A DNA stretch of 50,471 nucleotides from the NCBI GenBank assembly GCA_020073395.1, contig JAIQFF010000018.1, positions 1-50,471 of the forward strand. Direction: 5' to 3'. The DNA comes from Terriglobia bacterium. GTDB lineage: Bacteria; Acidobacteriota; Terriglobia; Terriglobales; Acidobacteriaceae. The notes under the pieces were generated by a model. The model had not been told where the DNA came from and did not search any database. It saw only the letters and a program-made list of their open reading frames with translations. A program made the position numbers and the translations under genes. The first letter of the stretch is position 1, and each line of letters starts with the position of its first letter. This document shows positions 27,096-35,122 of the stretch, one piece after another.

Positions 27096-27842
27096 ATGTC
27101 CGGCCATTCAAAATGGGCCACCATCAAGCATAAAAAGGGCGCCCTGGATGCCAAGCGGGGCAAGATCTTCACCCGCCTGATCAAGGAAATTTCCATTGCC
27201 GCCAAAAACGGTGGAGATCCTGATACCAACCCGCGTCTGCGCGGCGCCATCGTCGCGGCCAAAGCCGAGAACATGCCCGCCGACAACATCAAGCGGGCCA
27301 TCCAGCGCGGCACCGGTGAGCTTCCCGGCGCCACCTACGAGGAGTTCTCGCTGGAGGGCTATGGCCCGGGCGGCGTGGCGATCCTGCTCGATATCAATAC
27401 CGACAATCGCAATCGCACGGTAAGCGAAATCCGACATGCCTTTGGTAAGAATGGCGGCAATATGGCGGAGGCAGGCGCGGTGTCCTGGATGTTTCACAAG
27501 AAGGGCGACATCGTCATTCCCAAGGCAGCAGCCAAAGAAGACGATTTGATGGGCATTGTGCTTGAAGCTGGCGCCGAGGATTTACGCGATGATGGCGACA
27601 ACTGGGAAGTGCTTTCCGAGCCTGCGACCTATGAGGCGGTTCTCGAAGCGGTGAAGAAGGCCGGGATTGAACCAGCATCGTCCAGCGTGGCGATGATTCC
27701 GCAAAACTACATCAAGCTGGAAGGGCCGGCCGCGACCCAAATGATCCGGCTCATGGAAGCGCTCGAAGAGCACGACGACGTGCAGAGCGTACACTCCAAT
27801 TTCGATATCGACCAGAAACTTCTGGAAGAAGTCGCTGGCTAG
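27096..27842 (+). CDS. yebC: YebC/PmpR family protein (translation or transcription factor)
   Basis: 248 residues, the normal length. It starts MSGHSKWATIKHKKGALDAKRGKIF, the family signature, and includes NPRLRGAIVAAKAENMPADNIKRAIQRG, YEEFSLEGYGPGGVAILLD and AFGKNGGNMAEAGAVSWMF. Members were annotated as DNA-binding regulators (PmpR), and some help ribosomes through proline stretches, as does mitochondrial TACO1. Which role applies here cannot be told. ATG 27096 has CGAGGT eight bases upstream. Confidence 0.95.
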   Translation: MSGHSKWATIKHKKGALDAKRGKIFTRLIKEISIAAKNGGDPDTNPRLRGAIVAAKAENMPADNIKRAIQRGTGELPGATYEEFSLEGYGPGGVAILLDINTDNRNRTVSEIRHAFGKNGGNMAEAGAVSWMFHKKGDIVIPKAAAKEDDLMGIVLEAGAEDLRDDGDNWEVLSEPATYEAVLEAVKKAGIEPASSSVAMIPQNYIKLEGPAATQMIRLMEALEEHDDVQSVHSNFDIDQKLLEEVAG

Positions 27843-28168
27843 CGCGCTGCGACGCAGCCAACTCTCCAGTCTTAGCTTTGCGGACCCTCTCCTCTGCGGT
27901 AAAGGGTTTGATTTCGCCTAAATCGTTCTGAGAATCTGGAACCGCAAAGGTCGCAAAGAAGGCCGCAAAGGGCGCCAAGAGTGCTGAATTAGGGCGCTGC
28001 CAGCCTCTCCATCCTCTCGACTTTTCAACATCGCTGTGGAAAATTCTGTGGGAAACCGGAAAACTACACTGTTAAGTTGTTTGTTGCGAGGGCTTTCTGC
28101 ATCTTGCACCTAAGCGGGTGCTCAAACCGCTTTGGTTGCACCGGGGCTGAGAAGTCGGGAGTCTTGTT
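27843..28168. other. Intergenic region with a CGCAAAG-type repeat (copy 2)
   Basis: 27940-27981 holds three CGCAAAG units (ACCGCAAAGGTCGCAAAG, then CCGCAAAGGGCGCCAAG), the same type as 26393-26462. The rest shows no open frame with a credible start. TACACT near 28065 is a possible -10 for tlyA without a good -35. Confidence 0.55.
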
Positions 28169-28915
28169 TTGAAAGTACGGCTGGACAAATTACTCCTCGA
28201 ACGTGGCGTCGCAAGCTCGCGGGAACGTGCCCAGGGTCTGATCCTCGCCGGCAAAGTGCTGGTCAACGGACAAAAAGTCGAAAAGGCGGGAGCAGGGGTG
28301 GAGGCCTCGGCGGACGTTCGCCTGCTTGGAGAAGAACTCAAGTACGTGAGCCGCGGCGGTCTCAAACTGGAGGAAGCACTCAAGCACTGGCAGATTGATG
28401 TCGCCGGCAGGACTTGTCTCGACGTGGGCACGTCAACCGGAGGATTTACCGATTGTCTCCTGCAGCGCGGAGCGGGGCGGGTCATTGCCGTCGATACCGG
28501 CCACGGCCAGATCGATTTTCGTCTCCGTCAGGACCCTCGCGTGCGCCTGCTGGAAAAGACCAACGCCCGTTATCTCACGCCGCAACAGGTTGGCGAAGTT
28601 GTGGATCTGGTGGTAATGGATGTCTCGTTCATCTCAGCGACTCTGGTTCTGCCCGCGGTGATCGCCGCCGCCTTCCCTCAGCCGGATGAGCGTCGTGGCC
28701 GGCAGATCGTCGTTCTGGTCAAGCCACAGTTCGAAGCAGGCCGCGAGCAAGTAGGGAAGGGAGGCATCGTACGCGATCCGGTGGTGCAAAAAGCTACGGT
28801 CGAAAAAGTTCGCCACGCGTTGCTTGCCCTGGGATGCACGCAGACAAACGTGATCGAATCTCCCATATTGGGTGGAGAAGGAAATCGCGAATTTCTGTTG
28901 TACGGACAATTCTAG
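28169..28915 (+). CDS. tlyA: TlyA-family rRNA 2'-O-methyltransferase (S4 domain)
   Basis: 248 residues. Residues 1-60 are an S4 RNA-binding domain (MKVRLDKLLLERGVASSRERAQGLILAGKVLVNG), followed by an FtsJ-like methyltransferase domain with the SAM-binding motif CLDVGTSTGGFTDCLLQRGA (written at about 82-101) and catalytic residues in VVMDVSFIS and VKPQFEAG. TlyA proteins methylate 2'-OH groups of cytidines in rRNA and affect capreomycin sensitivity; in some bacteria they are called hemolysins, which is probably a misnomer. The start is TTG 28169 with GGGAG seven bases upstream. It stops five bases before another palindromic repeat. Confidence 0.92.
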   Translation: MKVRLDKLLLERGVASSRERAQGLILAGKVLVNGQKVEKAGAGVEASADVRLLGEELKYVSRGGLKLEEALKHWQIDVAGRTCLDVGTSTGGFTDCLLQRGAGRVIAVDTGHGQIDFRLRQDPRVRLLEKTNARYLTPQQVGEVVDLVVMDVSFISATLVLPAVIAAAFPQPDERRGRQIVVLVKPQFEAGREQVGKGGIVRDPVVQKATVEKVRHALLALGCTQTNVIESPILGGEGNREFLLYGQF

Positions 28916-28920
28916 GTTTT

Positions 28921-28951
28921 ACTCTGCGTCCTCCGTGTCCTCGGTGGTTAA
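28921..28951. repeat. TAACCACGGAG-type repeat, copy 2 (inverted, half-length)
   Basis: ACTCTGCGTCCTCCGTGTCC followed by TCGGTGGTTAA is the reverse complement of the left arm at 1981-2046. It begins five bases after the tlyA stop and ends about 20 bases before the TACAAT -10 candidate of the NAD kinase gene. Confidence 0.65.
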
Positions 28952-28977
28952 GCTTTTCTCCGGAATTTCTGTACAAT
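28948..28977 (+). promoter_or_regulatory. Weak promoter candidate for NAD kinase gene
   Basis: TTAAGC (28948-28953), an 18-base spacer and TACAAT (28972-28977). The -35-like half lies in the end of the palindromic repeat. Transcription would start about six bases before the ATG, so the mRNA would be nearly leaderless, which fits the lack of a Shine-Dalgarno sequence. Confidence 0.35.
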
Positions 28978-28989
28978 TCGACTTTCACC

Positions 28990-29871
28990 ATGGCAACCAG
29001 GAATGCGGTCTCCACAAACAAGTTTGCCGGCATCATCTCCAAGCCCGGCAAAGCGGAACTGGCGGACGTCGTTCCACCCCTGCTGGCCTGGTTTCGCGAG
29101 CACCAATACCAGATTGTGGTTGATGCGGAGACCGCGCCCTATGCTCCGGGCGTAGAAGTCCTGGCCCGAGAGCAAATGGCTTCCCGACCGCTGAACTTCG
29201 TTGTGGTGCTAGGGGGGGACGGCACGCTGCTTTCGGCAGCCCGGGCCCTGTCCAAGGCAGGCATCCCGGTGCTCGGCATCAACCTGGGCTCGCTTGGATT
29301 CCTGACTGAAGTGCCGTTGGAAAACTTATACGCCACGCTGCAGAATATTGAGCAGAATTGCTGCAACCTGGACACGCGGTCCATGGTGCATTGCGATGTG
29401 CTGCGAAAAAACGTCTCCATCGCCAGTTACGACGCGCTCAACGATGTGGTGGTCGGCAAAGGCACCATCGCCCGCTTGAATCATTGCGACGTCTATATTG
29501 ACCGATTGTTTGTTTCCAGCTACCAGGCGGACAGTCTGATTGTCTCCACTGCGACCGGCTCGACCGCTTACTCGCTGGCCGCGGGCGGTCCCATCTTGAT
29601 GCCTTCGGTGGATGCGTTTGTAGTTACGCCGGTCTCCGCCCACTCGCTTACTCATCGTCCGCTGGTGGTCCGCGATACGTCGGAAATCGAGATTGTGGTA
29701 AAGACCGGAGAGGATGAAGCCTATCTCAGCATCGACGGCCAGATTGGCATGCCCATGATGGATGGGGACCGCGTGCTTTGTCGCAAGTCGGAGCACCAGG
29801 TTACGCTGCTGCACACCCAGGGAACATTCTTCGACGTGCTTCGCACCAAGCTGAAATGGGGCCAGCGCTAA
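28990..29871 (+). CDS. nadK: NAD kinase
   Basis: ATP- or polyphosphate-dependent NAD kinase, the only route to NADP. About 293 residues. The GGDGT motif is in VVVLGGDGTLLSAARAL (about 73-89), the NE/D-like motif in ALNDVVVGKG, and the Gly-rich motif in ISTATGSTAYSLAAGGPI-type sequence (here VSTATGSTAYSLAAGGPIL). The C-terminal part includes VTPVSAHSLTHRPLVV and YLSIDGQ. ATG 28990 is chosen, since the longer open frame upstream overlaps tlyA and the repeat. The ppk2 gene is 14 kb away, so a polyphosphate link is only a thought. Confidence 0.95.
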   Translation: MATRNAVSTNKFAGIISKPGKAELADVVPPLLAWFREHQYQIVVDAETAPYAPGVEVLAREQMASRPLNFVVVLGGDGTLLSAARALSKAGIPVLGINLGSLGFLTEVPLENLYATLQNIEQNCCNLDTRSMVHCDVLRKNVSIASYDALNDVVVGKGTIARLNHCDVYIDRLFVSSYQADSLIVSTATGSTAYSLAAGGPILMPSVDAFVVTPVSAHSLTHRPLVVRDTSEIEIVVKTGEDEAYLSIDGQIGMPMMDGDRVLCRKSEHQVTLLHTQGTFFDVLRTKLKWGQR

Positions 29872-29876
29872 ACGCG

Positions 29877-29909
29877 ATGCAGGCGCGAGCGGCACGCTGG
29901 CGCCTGCAT
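29877..29909. terminator. Stem-loop between convergent nadK and ECF sigma genes
   Basis: ATGCAGGCGC (29877-29886) and GCGCCTGCAT (29900-29909) form a perfect 10-base stem with a 13-base loop, five bases after the nadK stop. There is no T-run on the plus strand; on the minus strand a short TTT follows. It could serve both converging genes. Confidence 0.55.
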
Positions 29910-29928
29910 TCAAAGCTATGACACTAAT

Positions 29929-30642
29929 CTAGACAGCTTCAGCGAAACCAAGTTCCGAACGCGGGGCTTTGCGCTGGCGCGAAGGGGACGGATTCGCCTG
30001 GGTTGTTGCCTCCTGCGCTTCGACCACTATTTCGTTCTTACCCTGTGCCAGGAATTCACGAATCCGAAGTTTCGCCTTGTGGAGTTGCGACTTGGAATTT
30101 CCCACCGAGCAGTCCAATATCTTTGCTATCTCCTGGTGCTCGTAACCCTCTACCTCATGCAGCAGGAAGATGGTCCTGTAGCCGGCGGGCAGATCTTTGA
30201 TGGCGCGGGTCAGTGTGATGCGGTCCACCGATCCCGACAGGCGGCCATCGCGGCTGCCGTATTCGCGACGCACCATCTTGGCATCATGGCTTGAAGGCTC
30301 GTCCAGCGAGATCTGCTTCAGGGCCTTCTTCCGGAAGTGCATCAGCACAGTATTAACCGCAATGCGATACAGCCAGGTGGACAGAGCTGAGTTTCCCTTA
30401 AAGGTGGATAGTTTCCGGAACACCTGCAGAAATGCGTCCTGGGTGAGATCTTCAGCCTGCCCCGCATTGTTGGTCATGCGCAGGCAAATAGAATAGATCC
30501 TGGCCTTGTGGGCGTGGAACAGGGCGGCAAAAGCCTCAGAGTCCCCTTGCTGGGCGCGCTTTACCAGCTCAAGGTCGGTACTGGATCGGATGGTACTGTT
30601 CAAATCAGGGCTCATTGCCGTAGAAAATTTCTGGTTCGTCAC
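29929..30642 (-). CDS. ECF sigma factor (second), without adjacent anti-sigma gene
   Basis: About 237 residues. Region 2 (LVKRAQQGDSEAFAALFHAHKARIYSICLRMTNNAGQAEDLTQDAFLQVFRKL) and region 4 (DLPAGYRTIFLLHEVEGYEHQEIAKILDCSVGNSKSQLHKAKLRIREFL) are intact. The linker is long and basic, and the C-terminus (about 205-237) is a low-complexity tail ending RKAPRSELGFAEAV, which may regulate it in place of an anti-sigma partner. GTG 30642 is preferred because GGGAGG lies seven bases upstream; an ATG at 30690 adds 16 residues and lacks a ribosome site. No anti-sigma-like gene is next to it: downstream is the convergent nadK. Confidence 0.88.
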   Translation of the reverse strand: MTNQKFSTAMSPDLNSTIRSSTDLELVKRAQQGDSEAFAALFHAHKARIYSICLRMTNNAGQAEDLTQDAFLQVFRKLSTFKGNSALSTWLYRIAVNTVLMHFRKKALKQISLDEPSSHDAKMVRREYGSRDGRLSGSVDRITLTRAIKDLPAGYRTIFLLHEVEGYEHQEIAKILDCSVGNSKSQLHKAKLRIREFLAQGKNEIVVEAQEATTQANPSPSRQRKAPRSELGFAEAV

Positions 30643-30739
30643 GCGTCTGCCTCCCGGGTCTAAGGTTGACCCTCGCAAATCGGTTTTCATAACGACGATA
30701 AGACTAGGTGCAGAAGCGATCAGGGTCTATCCGGTGCAC

Positions 30740-30875
30740 CCTGTACTGGTTTCAGTAACTTGCTGTACAGGATGAACCCGGAACCGATCCTGAAGTTGTG
30801 TGCGCCGCACTCTGGGCCGGGCCCAGACGCGAAACGCGAATACGATTCCAGCCACTATTGCGACACTCTCTGTCG
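30740..30875. other. Cluster of four hairpins between regulator and ECF sigma gene
   Basis: CCTGTAC/GTACAGG (30740-30746 and 30765-30771), TCTGGGC-CGG-GCCCAGA (30811-30827), CGCG-AAA-CGCG (30828-30838) and CGACA-CTCTC-TGTCG (30861-30875). The genes on both sides run on the minus strand. It may be a structured leader, a terminator region of the response regulator, or an independent small RNA. No U-rich tail is evident. Confidence 0.4.
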
Positions 30876-30906
30876 TGCGCCGACGTGACCCAGAGAACCT
30901 GACGCC

Positions 30907-31581
30907 CTACTCAATCGTAGGTTGGACCACGTGAACGATATTGTTTCGGACCGCGTACAGCACCAGATCGCTGACCGAATGCAGCTGCAGCTTGCGCATG
31001 ATATTCGAACGGTGAGTCTCCGCCGTCTTCACGCTCAGGCCCAGCGCAACCGCGACCTCTTTCGTGCTCTTACCCTCCGCAAGCAGTTGCACAACTTCGC
31101 GCTCGCGCGGAGTAAGCCGGTCGCGTCCCAGAGAAACGGCGGCCGCCTTGGTTCCGCCGTTCAGATAACCGTTCAGCACCATGGCTGCGACTTTGGAAGT
31201 AAAGTACGTTTTGTCGCGCTTGAGAGCTTCGACCGCTACTACCAGATCGCGGGCAGCATCGGATTTAAGGAGGAATCCTCGGGCGCCGGCATTCAGGACG
31301 TCTCTCACTACCTGGTCGGAGTCATGGAAGGTCAGGATGAGCACTTTGGCTCGGGGGTCGTCTTTCATGATCTGCCGGGTCGCTTCCAGACCATTCAGGC
31401 CAGGCATGCCAATATCGAGGATGATGGCGTCCGGCTTCAATTCACGGACCTTCTCGACCGCCTCACGCCCGTCCGCAGCTTCGCCGCAAATCTCCCATCC
31501 CGGCTCTGCCTGCAGCAGGGCGCACAGACCCTTGCGTACCACTTCGTGGTCGTCAGCAATGAATATCCGGAATGCACCCAT
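30907..31581 (-). CDS. Orphan NarL/LuxR-type response regulator
   Basis: 224 residues. The receiver domain starts FRIFIADDHEVVRKGL and has the phospho-acceptor Asp56 in IILDIGMPG, the Thr in ILTFHDS and Lys in FLLKSD. The DNA-binding helix-turn-helix is LTPREREVVQLLAEGKSTKEVAVALGLSVKTAETHRSNIMRKL. No histidine kinase is adjacent; the NtrY-like kinase downstream has its own NtrC-type partner. GGGGAGG lies upstream of ATG 31581. A sigma54-type promoter sequence is at 31643-31659. Confidence 0.94.
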   Translation of the reverse strand: MGAFRIFIADDHEVVRKGLCALLQAEPGWEICGEAADGREAVEKVRELKPDAIILDIGMPGLNGLEATRQIMKDDPRAKVLILTFHDSDQVVRDVLNAGARGFLLKSDAARDLVVAVEALKRDKTYFTSKVAAMVLNGYLNGGTKAAAVSLGRDRLTPREREVVQLLAEGKSTKEVAVALGLSVKTAETHRSNIMRKLQLHSVSDLVLYAVRNNIVHVVQPTIE

Positions 31582-31944
31582 AACCTGCCTCCCCAGAATT
31601 TACCTGGTTCAACGGACAAAACTTCCCTGGATGCCCTATATAAGCATCACAGTTGCCAAACGCGGATGCGCCGCCCTTCCAACGCGTTAGCCGCCTGTGG
31701 AAAACTTTTGCAGTGTAATTCTTGCTGATTCGCGTGCTTCGTTGCGAAACTTTGCCCTTTACAGACGACAAAGTTACGAGCGAACACAGTAGGGCTGGCG
31801 GCGGAAACCCTTGCTGGTCGCGCCTTTCATACACTATTCTAGATTACCAAGCAGTCTATACTGAAGCCCACCGCGAGCCAATACAGTTTGTCCTGTATTT
31901 TCGGATCGCCCCTATCGGTGATTTGAATTCAGGCTGGATTCGAC
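31582..31944. other. Intergenic region between regulator genes
   Basis: Apart from the sigma54-like promoter at 31643-31659 no gene or strong repeat is seen. A plus-strand frame at 31722-32051 runs antisense into the NtrC-type gene and lacks a ribosome site, so it is not called. Confidence 0.5.
31643..31659 (-). promoter_or_regulatory. Sigma54 (-24/-12) promoter candidate
   Basis: On the minus strand TTGGCAACTGTGATGCT fits the sigma54 pattern: GG and GC with exactly ten bases between, the left side TTGGCA matching YTGGCA and the right side ATGCT close to TTGCW. Transcription would start near 31632, giving a leader of about 50 bases with a good ribosome site before the NarL-type regulator. 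A sigma54 activator gene (31945-33324) is next to it. Confidence 0.55.
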
Positions 31945-33324
31945 TCATTCCGCCGGTTCGTTGCGCAAAGACCGCAGATCGACGCCCAATTGCTCCGCTT
32001 TTTTGTATAAGTGGCTACGCTCCAGGCCCAGGGCCTTGGCGGCGTTGGTGACGTGAAAGTGGCTGCGTTTCAGCTCGGACAGGATAACTTCCCGCTCAAA
32101 GGCCTGAGCCCGTTCCGCCAGGGTGCCCGAGCCGGCCAGGGAGGTTGGAGGTGTAAGCCCGCGGGGTAACGCCATCTCGACGGTGTCCCCGGTTACTTCG
32201 CCTTCGGTCGCCAGCAGGATCAGCCGTTCCACCATATTGCGCAGTTCGCGAACGTTGCCCGGCCAGCCATATGCTTGTAGGTCCTGAATCGCCATCGGAC
32301 TGAAGGGCATGGGTTTCCAGTTATTTTGGGCGCAGACTTGTTCCGCGAAATGCTGCACCAGGACGGTGATGTCCTCTTTTCGCTCCCGCAGCGGCGGCAG
32401 CAGAATGGGAAAGACGTAAACCCGGTGAAAGAGGTCCTGCCGGAATTTCCCCTCGCGCACCAGAGCTTCCAGGTTGCGATGGGTTGCCACGACGACTCGC
32501 ACATCCACCCGGGTGGGCTTGTCGGCGCCGATGCGCTCGACCTCGCCTTCTTCCAGTACCCGCAGCAGCTTGGCCTGCATGGGCAGGGGCATGTCTCCGA
32601 TTTCGTCGAGGAAAATCGTTCCTCGTTCTGCCTGTTCGAACTTGCCGATGTGGCGGCCGGCAGCGCCTGTGAAAGAACCTTTCTCGTGACCGAATAGTTC
32701 AGACTCGATCAGTTCGGCCGGGACCGCAGCGCAGTTTAACGTGACGAATGGGCCAGAAGCGCGCGGACTCCGTTCATGCAGAGTGCGCGCCACTAACTCC
32801 TTGCCGGTGCCGGTCTCGCCCAGAATACAGACCCGGGTTTCGCTCGCCGCCACCTTTTCGATCTGGGCCATCAACTTCTTCATGGTTTCGCCGGTCCAGA
32901 CGATCTCGTGTTTGCCCACGCGTTGCCGGAGCTGCCGGTTCTCGGATTCCAGCCGTTGCAGTTTGAGCGCGTTCTCCACCGTGAGCAGCAACTTTTCCGT
33001 GGAGATTGGTTTTTCCAGGAAGTCGAGCGCCCCCAGGCGCGTGGCCCGCACCGCCATATCGATGTGCGCCTGCCCTGACATCATGACCACCGGAGTCGTG
33101 ACCCCCTGGGACTTCAAGTCTTCCAGCAGCGAAAGTCCATCTTTGCCCGGCATGACTACGTCCGAGATGATCAAGTCGAAAGCTTGAGACCGAGCCAGTT
33201 CCAGGGCCTTGGCGGCGTTGTCGCACACCGTGGCCTCATGACCGGCGAGACGGAATGCACGCGAGAGCGAGGCCAGAGTGTTGGCTTCGTCGTCAACGAT
33301 CAGTAGATGTGCTTTCTGGGGCAC
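31945..33324 (-). CDS. NtrC-family sigma54-dependent response regulator
   Basis: 459 residues: receiver (Asp55 in ISDVVMPG, Lys105 in LEKP), AAA+ domain with Walker A GETGTGKE (169-176), the sigma54 contact loop GSFTGA (216-221, usually GAFTGA), Walker B IFLDEIGDMP, the arginine finger region LFHRVYVFPI, and the C-terminal Fis-type helix-turn-helix HFHVTNAAKALGLERSHLYKKAEQLG. It activates sigma54 promoters when phosphorylated, most likely by the kinase encoded ten bases upstream. The GTG start follows AAGGAG that overlaps the stop of the kinase gene. Confidence 0.96.
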   Translation of the reverse strand: MPQKAHLLIVDDEANTLASLSRAFRLAGHEATVCDNAAKALELARSQAFDLIISDVVMPGKDGLSLLEDLKSQGVTTPVVMMSGQAHIDMAVRATRLGALDFLEKPISTEKLLLTVENALKLQRLESENRQLRQRVGKHEIVWTGETMKKLMAQIEKVAASETRVCILGETGTGKELVARTLHERSPRASGPFVTLNCAAVPAELIESELFGHEKGSFTGAAGRHIGKFEQAERGTIFLDEIGDMPLPMQAKLLRVLEEGEVERIGADKPTRVDVRVVVATHRNLEALVREGKFRQDLFHRVYVFPILLPPLRERKEDITVLVQHFAEQVCAQNNWKPMPFSPMAIQDLQAYGWPGNVRELRNMVERLILLATEGEVTGDTVEMALPRGLTPPTSLAGSGTLAERAQAFEREVILSELKRSHFHVTNAAKALGLERSHLYKKAEQLGVDLRSLRNEPAE

Positions 33325-33334
33325 CGATAGCTCC

Positions 33335-35122
33335 TTAGCCCGCCGCGGCCAGCTTGTCCAGATTGTCCGGCAGCTCGATCATAAACGCTGTTCCTCGTCC
33401 CGGCTCGCTGTGCACGCCAATCCTGCCGCCATGATCGCTGATGATGGATTGCACGATGGCCAGTCCAAGTCCGGTGCCATGCGCCTTGCTGGTGTAATAG
33501 GGCGTGAACAGGCGCTCGCATTCTTCCGCGGTAAGGCCAGCGCCGGTGTCGGCAATCTCAACCACCACCCGGTCGCTGCTCTGGCGCGTGCGTAAGCTGA
33601 GTGTCCCGCCCTGAGGCATGGCATCCATCGCATTCAACGCGAGATTGGAGAAGGCCCGGTGCAGCAGTTCCGGGTCCGCCGCTATTGATGCGAGATCCTC
33701 TGCCAGTTCAAGCCGGCATTCAATCGGAGAATGCTTCGGTGATTGCAACTGCGCCTGCAGTAGGCGCGCCACATTCTGTACGACCTCGTTCACCTGCACC
33801 CGCTGAAATTGAGGCTGCGGCATGCGGGAAAATTCGCTGAACCGCGAGATGATGGTTTTCAGGTTCGCAATCTCCGCCAGCAGCGTGGCGGAGCTCTCGG
33901 GAAAAATTTCATCGAACTGCTCCGGACTCTGCTGCCGTGCCCGCACCAGGTTCTCCACCGTCAATTGCAGGGGGAACAACGGATTCTTGAGCTCGTGCGC
34001 CAAGCGCCGTGCCAACTCGCGCCAGGCAGCGACCCGCTCGGCCTGTACTAAGCGTTCCCGTTGCTGTAGCAACTCTTCCGTCATGCGGTTGAAGGATTCA
34101 GCCAAGGCCCCCAGTTCGTCTGACGAATCCACTGGAACCCGCGTGTTCCAGTTTCCCGCCGCCACTTCTCGCGCCGCTTCCGCCAGTTGCTCGACCGGGC
34201 GGGTGACCCGGGAGGAGGCCCATCCGCTGAACAGGATGGCGAGAACAATGCCGACGCTGCCCGCCAGCATGGCGGCCGAGCGTATGCGATTGCGCAGCTC
34301 AACGTACGGACGCCGCGTGTTGCCCACCAGCAGAATTCCCAGTAACTGGTTATCCAGGCCGTTCAGTGGGATGGCGTGGACACTCTCATCGTCTGCCGCA
34401 TCGCCTGACCAATGAAGGAGTGCCGTGGCTTCCTGCTGATGCTGCTGGACTTGCTCAATCAGCGGTGCCAGTTGCTGCGCGTTACCCGATGGTCCGACCA
34501 GTAGAGGCGCAGAGAAGCCCTTGGCCAGGTTGCGATAAAGCATGGCCCGCATTCCGGCCGGGAGTTCGAGGCTGGCCATGAACTCCTGGTCGAGCCGACG
34601 ACCGCCGATCACATAGATGGGCTTTTCGCCGATCTCGACTTGCCGGATAGCGGAAAGGCTCAGGGCAGCGCCGTCGGGGAGGTCCTCCTGCCGGAGAAAA
34701 GCGCCTCCTGGTGATGCTCCCGCAGGCAGCGATCCCTCCTTATAGCCGAACTTCGCTGGCCACTGCGCCGACGAGAGAATGGTGCCGCTGCTGTCCACGA
34801 ACTCCAGAAAGTCCAGTTGCTGGTTGTCAGCCAGAGCCTTGGCCTCATTCACGTAGGCACTGTAATCCGTGGAACCACGGCTTACCGCAAGCGCCATGCG
34901 GGTCGCGGTCTCACTGCCAGCGATGGTTTCCACCCGGTGGGCCACCTCTTCTCCCCGCCGGCTGAACTCGCGGCGAAATTGGGCGATCAGCGCCGTCGTC
35001 TGATCTTCGCTCGCCCGCTCGAAGGCGCGCCGGGTCACCGTGGACACGATCCAGGAGACTGCGCCCACGCAAAGAAAAACCGTCAGCGCGAACACCAGTA
35101 AAAGTTTGCGGCGAAAGCTCAA
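33335..35122 (-). CDS. NtrY-like membrane sensor histidine kinase
   Basis: About 595 residues. Transmembrane helix 1 (LLLVFALTVFLCVGAVSWIV) is near the N-terminus, then a periplasmic sensor region of about 260 residues, helix 2 (AAMLAGSVGIVLAILFSGWA, near 285-305), a HAMP domain, and the kinase core: H-box RRLAHELKNPLFPLQ (His about 376), N-box LHRAFSNLALNAMDAM, G-boxes VVEIADTGAGL and GTGLGLAIVQSI. The NPLFP feature is typical of NtrY-like kinases. Preferred start is TTG 35122, which overlaps the stop of the binding-protein gene as TTGA and has GGGGA upstream; an ATG at 35185 would overlap by 67 bases. Coupling to the binding protein suggests a shared signal. Confidence 0.92.
   Translation of the reverse strand: MSFRRKLLLVFALTVFLCVGAVSWIVSTVTRRAFERASEDQTTALIAQFRREFSRRGEEVAHRVETIAGSETATRMALAVSRGSTDYSAYVNEAKALADNQQLDFLEFVDSSGTILSSAQWPAKFGYKEGSLPAGASPGGAFLRQEDLPDGAALSLSAIRQVEIGEKPIYVIGGRRLDQEFMASLELPAGMRAMLYRNLAKGFSAPLLVGPSGNAQQLAPLIEQVQQHQQEATALLHWSGDAADDESVHAIPLNGLDNQLLGILLVGNTRRPYVELRNRIRSAAMLAGSVGIVLAILFSGWASSRVTRPVEQLAEAAREVAAGNWNTRVPVDSSDELGALAESFNRMTEELLQQRERLVQAERVAAWRELARRLAHELKNPLFPLQLTVENLVRARQQSPEQFDEIFPESSATLLAEIANLKTIISRFSEFSRMPQPQFQRVQVNEVVQNVARLLQAQLQSPKHSPIECRLELAEDLASIAADPELLHRAFSNLALNAMDAMPQGGTLSLRTRQSSDRVVVEIADTGAGLTAEECERLFTPYYTSKAHGTGLGLAIVQSIISDHGGRIGVHSEPGRGTAFMIELPDNLDKLAAAG

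Noticed and set aside
31722-32051. Plus-strand frame between the regulator genes
   Set aside because: Runs into the NtrC-type gene on the opposite strand and has no ribosome site or recognisable domain.
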